A stretch of 64,000 nt of DNA from Hydrogenophaga sp. (lineage in GTDB: Bacteria; Pseudomonadota; Gammaproteobacteria; Burkholderiales; Burkholderiaceae_C). The notes below the pieces were generated by a model. That model did not search any database. It was not told the DNA's origin and worked only from the letters and a program-made list of their open reading frames with translations. How positions within the stretch are numbered: the first letter of the stretch is position 1; each line of letters opens with the position of its first letter. This document shows positions 26,744 to 36,408 of the stretch, in pieces. The stretch is from the NCBI RefSeq assembly GCF_019264445.1, contig NZ_JAHVAB010000079.1, positions 1 to 64,000 on the forward strand, in the 5' to 3' direction. Made by a program: the position numbers and the translations under genes.

Positions 26744-27175
26744 ATGACCGAGTTGACCAAGAAGCGGCCCGAGTTCCGCAACATCAACGCTTTCAAGGAT
26801 CTCACCACCTACCGCCTGCCACCGGCCGGCTGGGTGTCGATCCTTCACCGCGCCAGCGGTGGCCTGATGTTCATCCTGCTGCCCCTCATCGTCTGGCTGT
26901 TCGACACCTCCGTGTCGTCCGAGCTCTCCTTCGAACGATTCAGCGCGGCCTTCACAGCCGGCATTGGCTTCGTGCCGGGCTGGCTGTTCAAACTCGTGGT
27001 GCTGGCCATCATCTGGGCCTACCTGCACCACCTCATCGCCGGCCTGCGCCACCTGTACATGGACGCCTGCCATGCCGTGAGCAAGGAATTCGGCAAGACC
27101 TCGGCCCTGGTCACGCTGGGCCTGAGCATTGGCCTCACGCTGCTGCTGGGCGCCAAGCTGTTTGGTGTGTATTGA
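26744..27175 (+). CDS. sdhC: Succinate dehydrogenase cytochrome b556 subunit
   Basis: A 143-residue membrane anchor with three helices (about 29-51, 70-98 and 113-138). SILHRASGG near the first helix forms part of the quinone site, and HHLIAGLRHLYMD contains the axial haem ligand region. It anchors SdhAB to the inner membrane and helps pass electrons to ubiquinone. The ATG at 26744 gives the standard N terminus (ELTKKRPEFRNINAF-type); an upstream frame is unrelated. It is the first of sdhCDAB, with sdhD starting 50 bases later. Confidence 0.95.
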   Translation: MTELTKKRPEFRNINAFKDLTTYRLPPAGWVSILHRASGGLMFILLPLIVWLFDTSVSSELSFERFSAAFTAGIGFVPGWLFKLVVLAIIWAYLHHLIAGLRHLYMDACHAVSKEFGKTSALVTLGLSIGLTLLLGAKLFGVY

Positions 27176-27225
27176 TTGCGGGTCAGGTCTTCAGCACCGA
27201 CCCCAACTGATTAGGAAACTGACCC

Positions 27226-27591
27226 ATGTCCGTCAATTACGGTTCCAAACGCGTCGTCACCGGCGCCCACTATGGCCTGCGCGACTGGCTGGCCCAGCGC
27301 ATCACGGCGGCCCTCATGGCCCTCTTCACGCTGATCGTGCTGCTGCAGGTGCTCTTCATCAGCGGGCCCATCGGCTACGACAGCTGGGCTGGCATTTTTG
27401 CCAAGCAGTGGATGAAGGCACTGACCTTCGCTGTGTTCCTGGCACTGGCCTACCACGTGTGGGTCGGCATGCGCGATATCTGGATGGACTACGTCAAGCC
27501 CGCCGGCATCCGCCTCGTGCTGCACGTCTTCACCATCGTCTGGCTCCTGTCCTGCCTGGGCTGGGCCGTTCAAGTTCTCTGGAGGCTCTGA
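27226..27591 (+). CDS. sdhD: Succinate dehydrogenase membrane anchor subunit
   Basis: A 121-residue three-helix anchor subunit. GAHYGLRDWLAQRIT at about 13-27 and YHVWVGMRDIWMDYVKP near 76-92 are the conserved helices that contribute haem and quinone contacts. With SdhC it forms the membrane domain of complex II. An AGGAAA ribosome site precedes the ATG. The sdhA start is four bases after the sdhD stop, indicating tight coupling. Confidence 0.94.
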   Translation: MSVNYGSKRVVTGAHYGLRDWLAQRITAALMALFTLIVLLQVLFISGPIGYDSWAGIFAKQWMKALTFAVFLALAYHVWVGMRDIWMDYVKPAGIRLVLHVFTIVWLLSCLGWAVQVLWRL

Positions 27592-27595
27592 AGCC

Positions 27596-29401
27596 ATGAC
27601 CGCAACCGCATCCCTTCCCAAGCGTCAGTTTGACGTCGTCATCGTCGGCGCCGGCGGCTCCGGCATGCGCGCCTCGCTGCAACTGGCGCGCGCCGGCCTC
27701 AAGGTGGCCGTGCTGTCCAAGGTGTTCCCGACCCGCTCCCACACGGTCGCCGCTCAGGGTGGCATTGGTGCCTCGCTCGGCAACATGAACGAGGACAACT
27801 GGCACTACCACTTCTACGACACCATCAAGGGCTCTGACTGGCTGGGCGACCAGGATGCCATCGAGTTCATGTGCCGTGAAGCACCCAAGGTCGTGTACGA
27901 GCTCGAACACTTCGGCATGCCCTTTGACCGCAACCCGGATGGCACGATTTACCAGCGCCCGTTCGGTGGTCACACCGCCAACTACGGCGAGAAGCCCGTG
28001 CAACGTGCCTGCGCGGCTGCTGACCGCACCGGCCACGCCATGCTGCACACGCTGTACCAGCAAAACGTGCAGGCGCGCACCACTTTCTTCGTCGAGTGGA
28101 TGGCGCTGGACCTGATCCGCGACGCCAGCGGCGACGTGGTCGGCGTGACCGCCCTGGAAATGGAAACGGGCGAGACCTACATCCTCGAAGCCAAGACCAC
28201 GCTGCTGGCCACCGGCGGCGCAGGCCGCATCTTCGCGGCCTCCACCAACGCGTTCATCAACACCGGTGACGGCCTGGGCATGGCGGCGCGCGCTGGCATC
28301 CCGCTGCAGGACATGGAGTTCTGGCAATTCCACCCGACCGGCGTGGCCGGCGCGGGCGTGTTGCTCACGGAAGGCTGCCGCGGCGAGGGCGCCATCCTGC
28401 TCAACAGCGAAGGCGAACGCTTCATGGAGCGCTATGCGCCCACGCTGAAAGACCTGGCACCGCGCGACTTCGTCAGCCGCTGCATGGACCAGGAAATCAA
28501 GGAAGGCCGAGGCTGCGGTCCCAACAAGGACTATGTGCTGCTCAAGCTCGACCACCTGGGCGCAGAGACCATTCACAAGCGCCTGCCGTCGGTGTACGAG
28601 ATCGGCGTGAATTTCGCCAACGTGGACATCACACGCGAGCCCATTCCTGTGGTGCCCACCATCCACTACCAGATGGGCGGCATTCCGACCAACATCCATG
28701 GTCAGGTGGTCACACCCGACGGGCAGGGCAACCAGAAGGTCGTCAATGGCCTGTACGCGGTGGGCGAATGTTCCTGCGTGAGCGTGCACGGTGCCAACCG
28801 CCTGGGCACCAACTCGCTGCTGGACCTGCTCGTGTTCGGCCGGGCTGCTGGCAACCACATCGTCCAGTTCAACGACAAGAACAAGACGCACAAGCCGCTG
28901 CCCGCAGATGCGGCCGACAAAACCCTGGCCCGCCTGGCCCGTCTGGACAACGCCGCCGGTGGCGAATACGCCCAGGACGTGGCCAATGACCTGCGCGCGG
29001 CCATGCAGCAACACGCGGGTGTCTTCCGCACCCAGGCCAGCATGGACGAAGGCGTTGCCAAGATCAACGCCATGCGTGCACGCGTCGGCAACATTGCCTT
29101 GAAGGACAAGTCCAAGGTCTTCAACACGGCACGCATCGAAGCACTGGAAGTCGAAAACCTGATGGAGTGCGCCCAGGCCACCATGACTTCGGCAGCTGCA
29201 CGCCACGAATGCCGTGGCGCCCACACGGTCAACGACTACGAGCGCCCTGCGGACGACGCGCAGTTCCCGCTGGGACGCAACGACGCTGAATGGATGAAGC
29301 ACACGTTGTGGCACAGCGCCGACAACAGCCTGACCTACAAGCCCGTCAACCTCAAGCCCCTCACCGTGGAGTCGGTGCCGCCGAAGGTTCGCACCTTCTG
29401 A
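27596..29401 (+). CDS. sdhA: Succinate dehydrogenase flavoprotein subunit
   Basis: A 601-residue catalytic subunit of complex II, oxidising succinate to fumarate with covalently bound FAD. The nucleotide-binding motif IVGAGGSGMRA is at about 15-25. The FAD-linking His is in RSHTVAAQGG (about 49-58). Active-site regions include HPTGVAGAGVLLTEGCRGEG (about 243-262) and the SVHGANRLGTNSLLDLLVFG block (about 396-415). Length and motif order are normal. A strong GGAGG ribosome site precedes the ATG. SdhE, encoded three genes downstream in order, is expected to attach its flavin. Confidence 0.98.
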   Translation: MTATASLPKRQFDVVIVGAGGSGMRASLQLARAGLKVAVLSKVFPTRSHTVAAQGGIGASLGNMNEDNWHYHFYDTIKGSDWLGDQDAIEFMCREAPKVVYELEHFGMPFDRNPDGTIYQRPFGGHTANYGEKPVQRACAAADRTGHAMLHTLYQQNVQARTTFFVEWMALDLIRDASGDVVGVTALEMETGETYILEAKTTLLATGGAGRIFAASTNAFINTGDGLGMAARAGIPLQDMEFWQFHPTGVAGAGVLLTEGCRGEGAILLNSEGERFMERYAPTLKDLAPRDFVSRCMDQEIKEGRGCGPNKDYVLLKLDHLGAETIHKRLPSVYEIGVNFANVDITREPIPVVPTIHYQMGGIPTNIHGQVVTPDGQGNQKVVNGLYAVGECSCVSVHGANRLGTNSLLDLLVFGRAAGNHIVQFNDKNKTHKPLPADAADKTLARLARLDNAAGGEYAQDVANDLRAAMQQHAGVFRTQASMDEGVAKINAMRARVGNIALKDKSKVFNTARIEALEVENLMECAQATMTSAAARHECRGAHTVNDYERPADDAQFPLGRNDAEWMKHTLWHSADNSLTYKPVNLKPLTVESVPPKVRTF

Positions 29402-29441
29402 GGCCCCCGCCTTCCGCACCCACGACACACGGAGAAACACC

Positions 29442-30146
29442 ATGGCCAAACGCACATTCAAGATCTATCGCTACGACCCGGAAAAGGACGCCAAGCCGTA
29501 CATGCAGACCATCGAGGTGGAACTCGACGGCCACGAGCGCATGCTGCTGGACGCATTGATGAAACTCAAGGCGGTCGACCCCTCGATTTCCTTCCGCCGC
29601 TCCTGCCGCGAAGGTGTCTGCGGCTCGGACGCCATGAACATCAACGGCAAGAACGGCCTGGCCTGCCTGACCAACATGAACACGCTGCTTGGCGTGATCA
29701 CGCTCAAGCCCCTGCCCGGCTTGCCCGTCGTGCGCGACCTGATCGTCGACATGACGCTGTTCTTCAAGCAATACAACAGCATCAAGCCGTATCTGATAAA
29801 CGAAACCGTTGCCCCCGAAAAAGAGCGCCTGCAGAGCCCTGAAGAGCGGGAAGAGCTCAACGGCCTCTACGAGTGCATCCTGTGCGCGAGCTGCTCCACG
29901 AGCTGCCCGAGCTTCTGGTGGAACCCCGACAAGTTTGTTGGACCCGCCGGCTTGCTGCAGGCCTACCGCTTCATTGCCGACAGCCGCGACCAGGCCACCA
30001 GCGAACGCCTGGACAACCTCGAAGACCCGTACCGCTTGTTCCGTTGCCACACGATCATGAACTGCGTGGACGTGTGCCCCAAAGGCCTGAACCCCACCAA
30101 GGCGATCGGCAAGATCAAGGAAATGATGGTGATGCGCTCGGTTTGA
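29442..30146 (+). CDS. sdhB: Succinate dehydrogenase iron-sulfur subunit
   Basis: A 234-residue electron-transfer subunit. The [2Fe-2S] site is in SCREGVCGSDAM with the later CLTN cysteine. The [4Fe-4S] ligands are in CILCASCSTSCP, and the [3Fe-4S] and shared ligands are in CHTIMNCVDVCPKGLNP. It carries electrons from the SdhA flavin to the quinone site. GGAGA precedes the ATG. It directly precedes sdhE, with a gap of four bases. Confidence 0.98.
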   Translation: MAKRTFKIYRYDPEKDAKPYMQTIEVELDGHERMLLDALMKLKAVDPSISFRRSCREGVCGSDAMNINGKNGLACLTNMNTLLGVITLKPLPGLPVVRDLIVDMTLFFKQYNSIKPYLINETVAPEKERLQSPEEREELNGLYECILCASCSTSCPSFWWNPDKFVGPAGLLQAYRFIADSRDQATSERLDNLEDPYRLFRCHTIMNCVDVCPKGLNPTKAIGKIKEMMVMRSV

Positions 30147-30150
30147 GCGC

Positions 30151-30477
30151 ATGCCAACGAATGCCATGACCGACACCGACCTGCAGGACGCCTTGCTGGA
30201 CGAACGCGCGCTGAGCAAGCTGCGCTGGCGGTGTCGTCGTGGTCTGCTCGAGAACGATCTGTTCATCGAGCGATTTTTCGCCAGGCACGAAACTGGCTTA
30301 ACGGTGCGCCAGGCAGATGCACTCGGGCTCTTGATGGACTTGTCCGACAACGACCTGCTGGATCTGCTGCTTGGCCGAAAGCCACTCCAAGGCGATCTCG
30401 AACGCGAGGACGTGACGCAAGTGCTTGCCTTGCTTCGCACCCCGCAACCTCTCCCATCTTCCGAGGAACCTGCATGA
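30151..30477 (+). CDS. sdhE: Succinate dehydrogenase flavinylation factor (SdhE / YgfY)
   Basis: A 108-residue small helical protein of the SdhE/Sdh5 family, needed for covalent FAD attachment to SdhA. The signature RGxxE is present as [10 protein letters not shown] at about 29-38, followed by [10 protein letters not shown] and [14 protein letters not shown]. The location between sdhB and gltA supports the role. An internal ATG at 30166 would remove five residues and is equally plausible, as neither start has a clear ribosome site. The stop overlaps the gltA start by four bases, so the two are translationally coupled. The YgfX-like gene often paired with sdhE in gammaproteobacteria is instead at 58.6 kb. 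Confidence 0.9.
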   Translation: MPTNAMTDTDLQDALLDERALSKLRWRCRRGLLENDLFIERFFARHETGLTVRQADALGLLMDLSDNDLLDLLLGRKPLQGDLEREDVTQVLALLRTPQPLPSSEEPA

Positions 30478-31784
30478 AACTCGTAGACAACAAAGCCACC
30501 CTGTCGTTCTCCAATGGCAGCCCCAGCGTCGATCTTCCGGTGTATGCCGGCAGCATCGGTCCGGACGTGATCGACATCCGCAAGCTCTACGCGCAGACGG
30601 GCATGTTTACCTACGACCCGGGCTTTCTGTCCACGGCTTCATGTCAGTCAGCGATCACGTACATCGACGGTGACAAGGGCGAGCTGCTGTACCGCGGCTA
30701 TCCGATCGAACAGCTCGCGACCCAGTGCGACTACCTGGACACCTGCCACCTGCTGCTCAACGGCGAACTGCCCAACGAGACGCAACGCGCCGACTTCCAC
30801 AAGCTCGTGATCAACCACACCATGGTGAACGAGCAGATGCAGTTCTTCCTTCGTGGCTTTCGCCGCGATGCCCACCCGATGGCCGTGCTGACCGGTCTCG
30901 TGGGCGGCCTGTCGGCCTTCTATCACGACAGCACGGACATCAACAATCCGAAGCACCGTGAAATCGCGGCCATCCGCCTGATCGCCAAAATGCCCACCCT
31001 GGTGGCCATGGCCTACAAGTACGGCATCGGCCAGCCGTACATGTACCCGAAGAACGACCTGAGCTACTCGGGCAACTTCCTGCGCATGATGTTCGGCACG
31101 CCGTGCGAAGAGTACGTGGTGAACCCCGTGCTCGAACGCGCCCTGGACCGCATCTTCATCCTGCACGCGGACCACGAACAGAACGCCTCCACCTCCACGG
31201 TGCGCCTGTGCGGCTCTTCGGGCACCAACCCGTTTGCCGCCATTGCCGCTGGCGTGGCCTGCCTCTGGGGCCCTGCACACGGTGGCGCCAACGAAGCCTG
31301 CCTCAACATGCTGGAAGACATCCAGCGCCAGGGTGGTGTTTCCAAGGTCGGCGAGTTCATGGAGAAGGTCAAGGACAAGAACTCCGGCGTCAAGCTCATG
31401 GGCTTCGGCCACCGCGTGTACAAGAACTACGACCCCCGCGCCAAGCTCATGCAAGAAACCTGCAACGAAGTGCTGCAGGAGCTCGGCCTGGAAAACGACC
31501 CGCTGTTCAAGCTCGCCAAGGAGCTGGAAAAGATCGCGCTGGAAGACGAATATTTCGTCTCGCGCAAGCTGTACCCGAACGTGGACTTCTACTCCGGCAT
31601 CGTGCAACGCGCGATCGGCATCCCGGTCAACCTGTTCACCGGCATCTTCGCGCTGGCCCGCACGGTGGGCTGGATCGCCCAGCTCAACGAAATGATCAGC
31701 GACCCCGAGTACAAGATCGGCCGTCCGCGTCAGCTGTTCACCGGCTCGCCCCGTCGCGACGTCAAGCCCATCGGCAACCGCTGA
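30474..31784 (+). CDS. gltA: Citrate synthase (type II)
   Basis: A 436-residue citrate synthase that condenses oxaloacetate and acetyl-CoA. Catalytic regions are visible: [15 protein letters not shown] (about 225-239), [15 protein letters not shown] (about 264-278) and [14 protein letters not shown] (about 309-322). Length is that of the hexameric, often NADH-inhibited, gram-negative type. The ATG at 30474 follows a GAGGAA ribosome site and overlaps the sdhE stop. It ends the sdh operon, and a strong terminator follows 18 bases after the stop codon. Confidence 0.97.
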   Translation: MKLVDNKATLSFSNGSPSVDLPVYAGSIGPDVIDIRKLYAQTGMFTYDPGFLSTASCQSAITYIDGDKGELLYRGYPIEQLATQCDYLDTCHLLLNGELPNETQRADFHKLVINHTMVNEQMQFFLRGFRRDAHPMAVLTGLVGGLSAFYHDSTDINNPKHREIAAIRLIAKMPTLVAMAYKYGIGQPYMYPKNDLSYSGNFLRMMFGTPCEEYVVNPVLERALDRIFILHADHEQNASTSTVRLCGSSGTNPFAAIAAGVACLWGPAHGGANEACLNMLEDIQRQGGVSKVGEFMEKVKDKNSGVKLMGFGHRVYKNYDPRAKLMQETCNEVLQELGLENDPLFKLAKELEKIALEDEYFVSRKLYPNVDFYSGIVQRAIGIPVNLFTGIFALARTVGWIAQLNEMISDPEYKIGRPRQLFTGSPRRDVKPIGNR

Positions 31785-31801
31785 TTCGAGGTTCCTCAAG
31801 C

Positions 31802-31830
31802 AAAAGCCCGCCTTGTGCGGGCTTTTTTTT
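31802..31830 (+). terminator. Rho-independent terminator after gltA
   Basis: The stem AAAAGCCCGC (31802-31811) pairs with GCGGGCTTTT (31817-31826) around a five-base loop and ends in eight T residues (31823-31830). It closes the gntR/sdh/gltA transcript before the LysR gene. Confidence 0.9.
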
Positions 31831-31939
31831 CGTTTGAGGCTTCGTGCTCCAGCATCTTGGCCATCGCGTTTGGAGATGCCAAAGGGCAAGATACTGAAGG
31901 AAAATCGTCAAAGCATCTCAGAACGAGACGCCCCATCTC

Positions 31940-32866
31940 ATGCTCTCCGAACGCAACTTCGCCCGCCAGATCGATCTCACCTCACTGCAGCTGTTCGTGG
32001 CTGTGTGCGAGTTGGGCAGCATCGGGCGTGCGGCCGAGCGGGAATTCATCGCCGCGTCTGCCATCAGCAAACGCCTGTCTGATCTGGAGGGTGCGCTGGG
32101 CACTACGCTGCTTCACCGGCACACGCGCGGCGTGCGACTCACGCCTGCAGGGGAAGGACTCCTGCACCACGCCCGGGCCGTGCTCTTCGGTCTCGAAAAG
32201 ATGCAGATGGAATTGGCCGAATACGCCGATGGCGTTCGCGGCCATGTGCGTGTGCACGCCAGCATCTCGGCCATCGTGCAGTTCCTGCCGGAAGATCTGG
32301 GCGCATTCGCCCGCCTGCACCCCCAGGTCAAGATCGACCTGGAGGAGCACCTCAGTCCGGAAGTGCTCCGCGCGGTGCAGGAAGGGGCAGCCGATCTCGG
32401 CCTGTGCAATGGCGCCATGGGCACGCATCAGTTGCAAAGCCTGCCGTATCGGAAAGACCGGCTTGTGCTCGTGGTGCCGCATGGGCATGCGCTGGATCAG
32501 GCGCAACCTGTGTCATTCGCAGACACCTTGCCGTTTGACCACGTCGGACTTCACGCCAACAGCTCCATTCACCTCGCCACACACCAGGCAGCCACGCTGG
32601 CAGGCACCACGGTGCGCGTGCGCATTCGAGTCACCGGGCTGGACGCCATGTGCCGCATGATCGCCAACGGCCTGGGCGTGGGCGTGATGCCCGAACGCGC
32701 GTTCGACCTGTTGCACACAGGCGCTGCACTGCGATCGGTACCACTCTCCGATGCCTGGGCGCGGCGGCAGCTTGTGCTCGTGGCCCGGGACTTCTCCAGC
32801 CTGCCGGCCACCGCACGCCTGTTGGTCGATCACCTGACCGCCGACACGGCCATGCTGGCCGCATAA
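31940..32866 (+). CDS. LysR-family transcriptional regulator
   Basis: A 308-residue LysR protein. The N-terminal helix-turn-helix (about 11-70) includes [20 protein letters not shown] and [21 protein letters not shown]-type helices. The substrate-binding domain runs from about residue 92 to 300. No divergent partner gene is present: it lies after the gltA terminator and 29 bases before leuC, in the same direction. It could regulate leuC or an unlinked target, and readthrough into leuC is possible. The ligand is not predictable. Confidence 0.92.
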   Translation: MLSERNFARQIDLTSLQLFVAVCELGSIGRAAEREFIAASAISKRLSDLEGALGTTLLHRHTRGVRLTPAGEGLLHHARAVLFGLEKMQMELAEYADGVRGHVRVHASISAIVQFLPEDLGAFARLHPQVKIDLEEHLSPEVLRAVQEGAADLGLCNGAMGTHQLQSLPYRKDRLVLVVPHGHALDQAQPVSFADTLPFDHVGLHANSSIHLATHQAATLAGTTVRVRIRVTGLDAMCRMIANGLGVGVMPERAFDLLHTGAALRSVPLSDAWARRQLVLVARDFSSLPATARLLVDHLTADTAMLAA

Positions 32867-32895
32867 AATTCAATCCAACTTCAAAGCCCCACGCC

Positions 32896-34317
32896 ATGCC
32901 ACGCACGCTCTACGACAAGATCTGGGACGAACATGTCGTCCACACCGAAGAGGACGGCACATCCGTGCTCTACATCGACCGCCACCTTGTGCACGAGGTC
33001 ACCAGCCCGCAAGCCTTTGAAGGCTTGCGCCAGGCGGGCCGGAAGGTGTGGCGGGTGAGCTCGGTGGTGGCCACGGCCGACCACAACACGCCCACCAACG
33101 GCTGGGAACTCGGGTACGACGGCATCACCGATCCGATCAGCAAGGAACAGATCACCACGCTGGACAGCAACATTGCCGAGTTCGGTGCGGCCGCGTTCTT
33201 TCCCTTCATGTCCCAGCGCCAGGGCATCGTGCACGTCATCGGCCCTGAAAACGGTGCCACGCTGCCGGGCATGACCGTCGTCTGTGGCGACAGCCACACC
33301 TCCACCCACGGCGCGTTTGGTGCCCTGGCCCATGGCATTGGCACCAGCGAAGTCGAGCACGTGCTGGCCACGCAAACCCTGCTGGCCAAGAAGGCCAAGA
33401 ACATGCTGGTGCGCGTGGACGGCCAGCTGGCCAAAGGCTGCACCGCCAAGGACATCGTGCTGGCCATCATCGGCAAGATCGGCACCGCCGGCGGCACCGG
33501 CTACACCATCGAATTCGGCGGCGCCGCCATCCGGGCACTGAGCATGGAAGGGCGAATGACGGTGTGCAACATGGCCATCGAAGCCGGCGCTCGCGCCGGT
33601 CTGGTGGCTGTCGACGAAAAAACCATCGAGTACGTCAAAGGCCGCCCACTCTCCCCCACCGGCGTCGAGTGGGACCAGGCGGTTGCTTACTGGAAGACCC
33701 TGCACTCCGACACCGATGCGAAGTTTGATGCGGTGGTGGAGCTTGATGCCTCGCGCATCGTGCCGCAAGTGACCTGGGGCACGTCGCCCGAAATGGTGCT
33801 CGGTATTGACGGCACCGTGCCCGACCCCGACCGCGAAAAGGACGCCAACAAGCGGGGCGCCATCGAACGTGCCCTGACCTACATGGACCTCGCGCCTGGC
33901 AAGCCGCTCAACGACATCTTTGTCGACAAGGTGTTCATCGGCTCGTGCACCAACAGCCGCATTGAAGACATGCGCGAAGCGGCTGCCGTGGTCAAGAAAA
34001 TCGGTCAAAAGGTGGCCAGGAATGTGAAGCTCGCCCTGGTGGTACCGGGCTCCGGCCTGGTGAAGGCACAGGCCGAGCGTGAGGGTCTGCACGAGATATT
34101 CAAAGCGGCCGGATTCGAGTGGCGTGAACCGGGCTGCTCGATGTGCCTGGCCATGAATGCCGACCGCCTTGAACCCGGCGAGCGCTGCGCGTCCACCAGC
34201 AACCGCAACTTTGAAGGCCGCCAGGGTGCTGGAGGCCGTACCCACCTGGTTTCCCCCGCGATGGCAGCCGCCGCTGCAGTGCACGGCCACTTTGTGGATG
34301 TGCGCACCATCGCATGA
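32896..34317 (+). CDS. leuC: 3-isopropylmalate dehydratase large subunit
   Basis: A 473-residue aconitase-family subunit of isopropylmalate isomerase in leucine biosynthesis. Conserved blocks are [21 protein letters not shown] (shown as key part [12 protein letters not shown], about 133-144), the [4Fe-4S] ligands in [15 protein letters not shown] and [10 protein letters not shown], and [12 protein letters not shown]. It forms a heterodimer with LeuD, encoded 212 bases downstream after a small lipoprotein gene. The ATG at 32896 gives the standard [14 protein letters not shown] start. No obvious ribosome site is seen. Confidence 0.97.
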   Translation: MPRTLYDKIWDEHVVHTEEDGTSVLYIDRHLVHEVTSPQAFEGLRQAGRKVWRVSSVVATADHNTPTNGWELGYDGITDPISKEQITTLDSNIAEFGAAAFFPFMSQRQGIVHVIGPENGATLPGMTVVCGDSHTSTHGAFGALAHGIGTSEVEHVLATQTLLAKKAKNMLVRVDGQLAKGCTAKDIVLAIIGKIGTAGGTGYTIEFGGAAIRALSMEGRMTVCNMAIEAGARAGLVAVDEKTIEYVKGRPLSPTGVEWDQAVAYWKTLHSDTDAKFDAVVELDASRIVPQVTWGTSPEMVLGIDGTVPDPDREKDANKRGAIERALTYMDLAPGKPLNDIFVDKVFIGSCTNSRIEDMREAAAVVKKIGQKVARNVKLALVVPGSGLVKAQAEREGLHEIFKAAGFEWREPGCSMCLAMNADRLEPGERCASTSNRNFEGRQGAGGRTHLVSPAMAAAAAVHGHFVDVRTIA

Positions 34318-34352
34318 CTGTTCCATTCCGCAACCCACCTCAGGAGACCCAC

Positions 34353-34514
34353 ATGAAACGCTTTGCAATCATCGCAGCCGCATTCGCTCTCTCTCTGACC
34401 CTGGCCGCGTGCAACACCTGGAGCGGTGTCAAGCAGGACGCCAAGGAAGTTGGCCAAGCCGCGGGTAAAGGCATCGAAAAAGCCGGCGAAAAAGTCCAGG
34501 ACATCGCCAAATAA
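34353..34514 (+). CDS. Entericidin-family small lipoprotein (EcnA/EcnB-like)
   Basis: A 53-residue lipoprotein precursor. A signal peptide with lipobox LAAC places the lipidated Cys near residue 20. A short Lys/Gly-rich amphipathic tail follows (KQDAKEVGQAAGKGIEKAGE). This matches the entericidin family, small membrane lipoproteins described in Escherichia coli as a stress-linked antidote/toxin pair; here a single copy is present. A CAGGAG ribosome site precedes the ATG. It sits inside the leu operon between leuC and leuD, so it would be co-expressed with leucine biosynthesis, whose functional reason is unknown. Confidence 0.88.
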   Translation: MKRFAIIAAAFALSLTLAACNTWSGVKQDAKEVGQAAGKGIEKAGEKVQDIAK

Positions 34515-34529
34515 CCGGTCGAAATACGC

Positions 34530-35180
34530 ATGCAGAAATTCACCCGCCACAAGGGCCTCGTGGCCCCGATGGACCGCGAGAACGTCGACACCGACGCCAT
34601 CATCCCCAAGCAGTTCCTGAAGTCGATCCGCAAGACGGGCTTTGGTCCCAACCTGTTCGATGAGTGGCGCTATCTCGACAAGGGCGAACCAGGGCAAGAC
34701 CCGGCGAGTCGCAAACCCAATCCCGACTTCGTGCTCAACCAGCCCCGTTATGCGGATGCATCCGTGTTGCTGGCCCGCAAGAATTTTGGCTGTGGGTCGA
34801 GCCGCGAACACGCGCCTTGGGCCATTGACCAATATGGCTTTCGAGCCATCATCGCGCCCAGTTATGCCGACATCTTCTTCAACAACTGTTTCAAGAACGG
34901 CCTGCTGCCGATCCAGTTGCCAGATGCACAAGTGGCGCAACTGTTCGATGAAGTCGCGGCCTTCCCGGGCTATGAACTCACGGTCGATCTTGAGCGTCAG
35001 GTCGTCGTCAAGCCGCAAGGCGAGGAGCTGCCCTTTGAAGTGCAGGCGTTTCGCAAGTTCTGCCTGATCAATGGCCTCGACGACATCGGACTGACCCTGC
35101 GCTACAAGGACAAGATCTCCGCCTTCGAGGCCGAGCGCCTGGCCACCAAACCCTGGCTCGCACACACCATGCCGGTCTGA
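34530..35180 (+). CDS. leuD: 3-isopropylmalate dehydratase small subunit
   Basis: A 216-residue swivel-domain subunit of isopropylmalate isomerase. [20 protein letters not shown] near the N terminus and [14 protein letters not shown] near 88-101 are the family signatures. With LeuC it converts 2-isopropylmalate to 3-isopropylmalate. It starts 15 bases after the entericidin gene and precedes leuB by 62 bases, consistent with one leuC-ecn-leuDB operon. Confidence 0.97.
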   Translation: MQKFTRHKGLVAPMDRENVDTDAIIPKQFLKSIRKTGFGPNLFDEWRYLDKGEPGQDPASRKPNPDFVLNQPRYADASVLLARKNFGCGSSREHAPWAIDQYGFRAIIAPSYADIFFNNCFKNGLLPIQLPDAQVAQLFDEVAAFPGYELTVDLERQVVVKPQGEELPFEVQAFRKFCLINGLDDIGLTLRYKDKISAFEAERLATKPWLAHTMPV

Positions 35181-35242
35181 GAGACCGTTCGCCCTTTTCG
35201 AGACCTGCCCTGGCATGAAGCCAGGCATCACATTGGCATCAC

Positions 35243-36331
35243 ATGAAAATCGCAGTTCTTCCCGGCGACGGCATTGGCACAGAAATCGTCGCTGAGGCGG
35301 TCAGAGTCCTGCAGGCGCTCGAGCTACCGGTCGAGATGGAGTCGGCCCTGGTGGGCGGCGCTGCCTACGAGGCCCACGGCCATCCACTCCCCGAATCGAC
35401 GCTGAAACTGGCCATGGACGCCGATGCGGTGCTGTTCGGTGCCGTCGGCGACTGGAAGTACGACAAGCTGGACCGTCCGCTGCGCCCCGAACAAGCGATC
35501 CTCGGGCTGCGCAAGCATCTCGGCCTGTTTGCCAACTTCCGCCCAGCCATTTGTTATCCCGAGCTGGTCGGCGCATCCAGCCTCAAGCCGGAGCTCATTG
35601 CGGGCCTGGACATCCTCATCATCCGTGAACTGACCGGTGACATTTATTTTGGGCAGCCGCGCGGCAGACGCGTCGCCACCGACGGCCACTTCCCTGGCGC
35701 GGAAGAAGCCTTCGACACGATGCGCTACAGCAAGCCCGAGATCGAACGGATTGCGCACGTGGCTTTTCAGGCCGCCCGCAAGCGAAACAAGAAAGTCACC
35801 AGCGTCGACAAAGCCAACGTGCTGGAGACCTTCCAGTTCTGGAAAGATGTGGTGACCGAGGTGCATGCCCAGTACCCTGACGTCGAGCTCGAGCACATGT
35901 ACGTGGACAACGCGGCCATGCAACTGGTCAAGGCACCCAAGAAGTTCGACGTGGTGGTCACTGGCAACATGTTTGGCGACATCCTCTCGGACGAAGCCTC
36001 CATGCTCACGGGGTCGATCGGCATGCTCCCCTCGGCTTCGCTGAACACGAAGAACCAGGGTCTGTACGAGCCCAGTCACGGCAGCGCACCTGACATCGCT
36101 GGCAAGAACCTGGCCAATCCTCTGGCTACAATACTGTCCGCTGCCATGATGCTCAAATTCACCTTCAACCAGACCGAAGCCGCCGACCGCATTGAACGTG
36201 CGGTCAGCGACGTGCTTGCGTCCGGGCTTCGCACCACCGACATCTGGTCGGAAGGTACGACCAAGGTGAGCACCCGCGGCATGGGCGATGCCGTTGTGGC
36301 CGCCATCACCAAAACCATTACCAAGGGCTGA
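35243..36331 (+). CDS. leuB: 3-isopropylmalate dehydrogenase
   Basis: A 362-residue beta-decarboxylating dehydrogenase for the third step of leucine biosynthesis. The N-terminal motif is GDGIGTEI, with Thr where many homologues have Pro. Substrate arginines lie in the [10 protein letters not shown] and [11 protein letters not shown] regions, and metal ligands in [32 protein letters not shown] is the NAD-binding signature. Length is normal. It ends the leu operon before a hairpin with a T-run. Confidence 0.97.
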   Translation: MKIAVLPGDGIGTEIVAEAVRVLQALELPVEMESALVGGAAYEAHGHPLPESTLKLAMDADAVLFGAVGDWKYDKLDRPLRPEQAILGLRKHLGLFANFRPAICYPELVGASSLKPELIAGLDILIIRELTGDIYFGQPRGRRVATDGHFPGAEEAFDTMRYSKPEIERIAHVAFQAARKRNKKVTSVDKANVLETFQFWKDVVTEVHAQYPDVELEHMYVDNAAMQLVKAPKKFDVVVTGNMFGDILSDEASMLTGSIGMLPSASLNTKNQGLYEPSHGSAPDIAGKNLANPLATILSAAMMLKFTFNQTEAADRIERAVSDVLASGLRTTDIWSEGTTKVSTRGMGDAVVAAITKTITKG

Positions 36332-36356
36332 TCCAGCTCCGGTTCGTCACGCCCCT

Positions 36357-36391
36357 CCCCGGCCAGACGAGCCGGGGCAAACCGGTTTTTT
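36357..36391 (+). terminator. Probable terminator between leuB and asd
   Basis: CCCCGGC (36357-36363) pairs with GCCGGGG (36371-36377) around a seven-base loop. A run of six T residues (36386-36391) follows after an eight-base gap. The gap makes it less certain than a canonical terminator, but it separates the leu genes from asd. Confidence 0.55.
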
Positions 36392-36408
36392 AACCAAAAG
36401 GCGTTGAC

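Noticed and set aside
30151-30477. SdhE and the YgfX-like protein as a toxin-antitoxin pair
   Set aside because: The two genes are 28 kb apart in unrelated operons, and the SdhE family role in SdhA flavinylation fits its position better.
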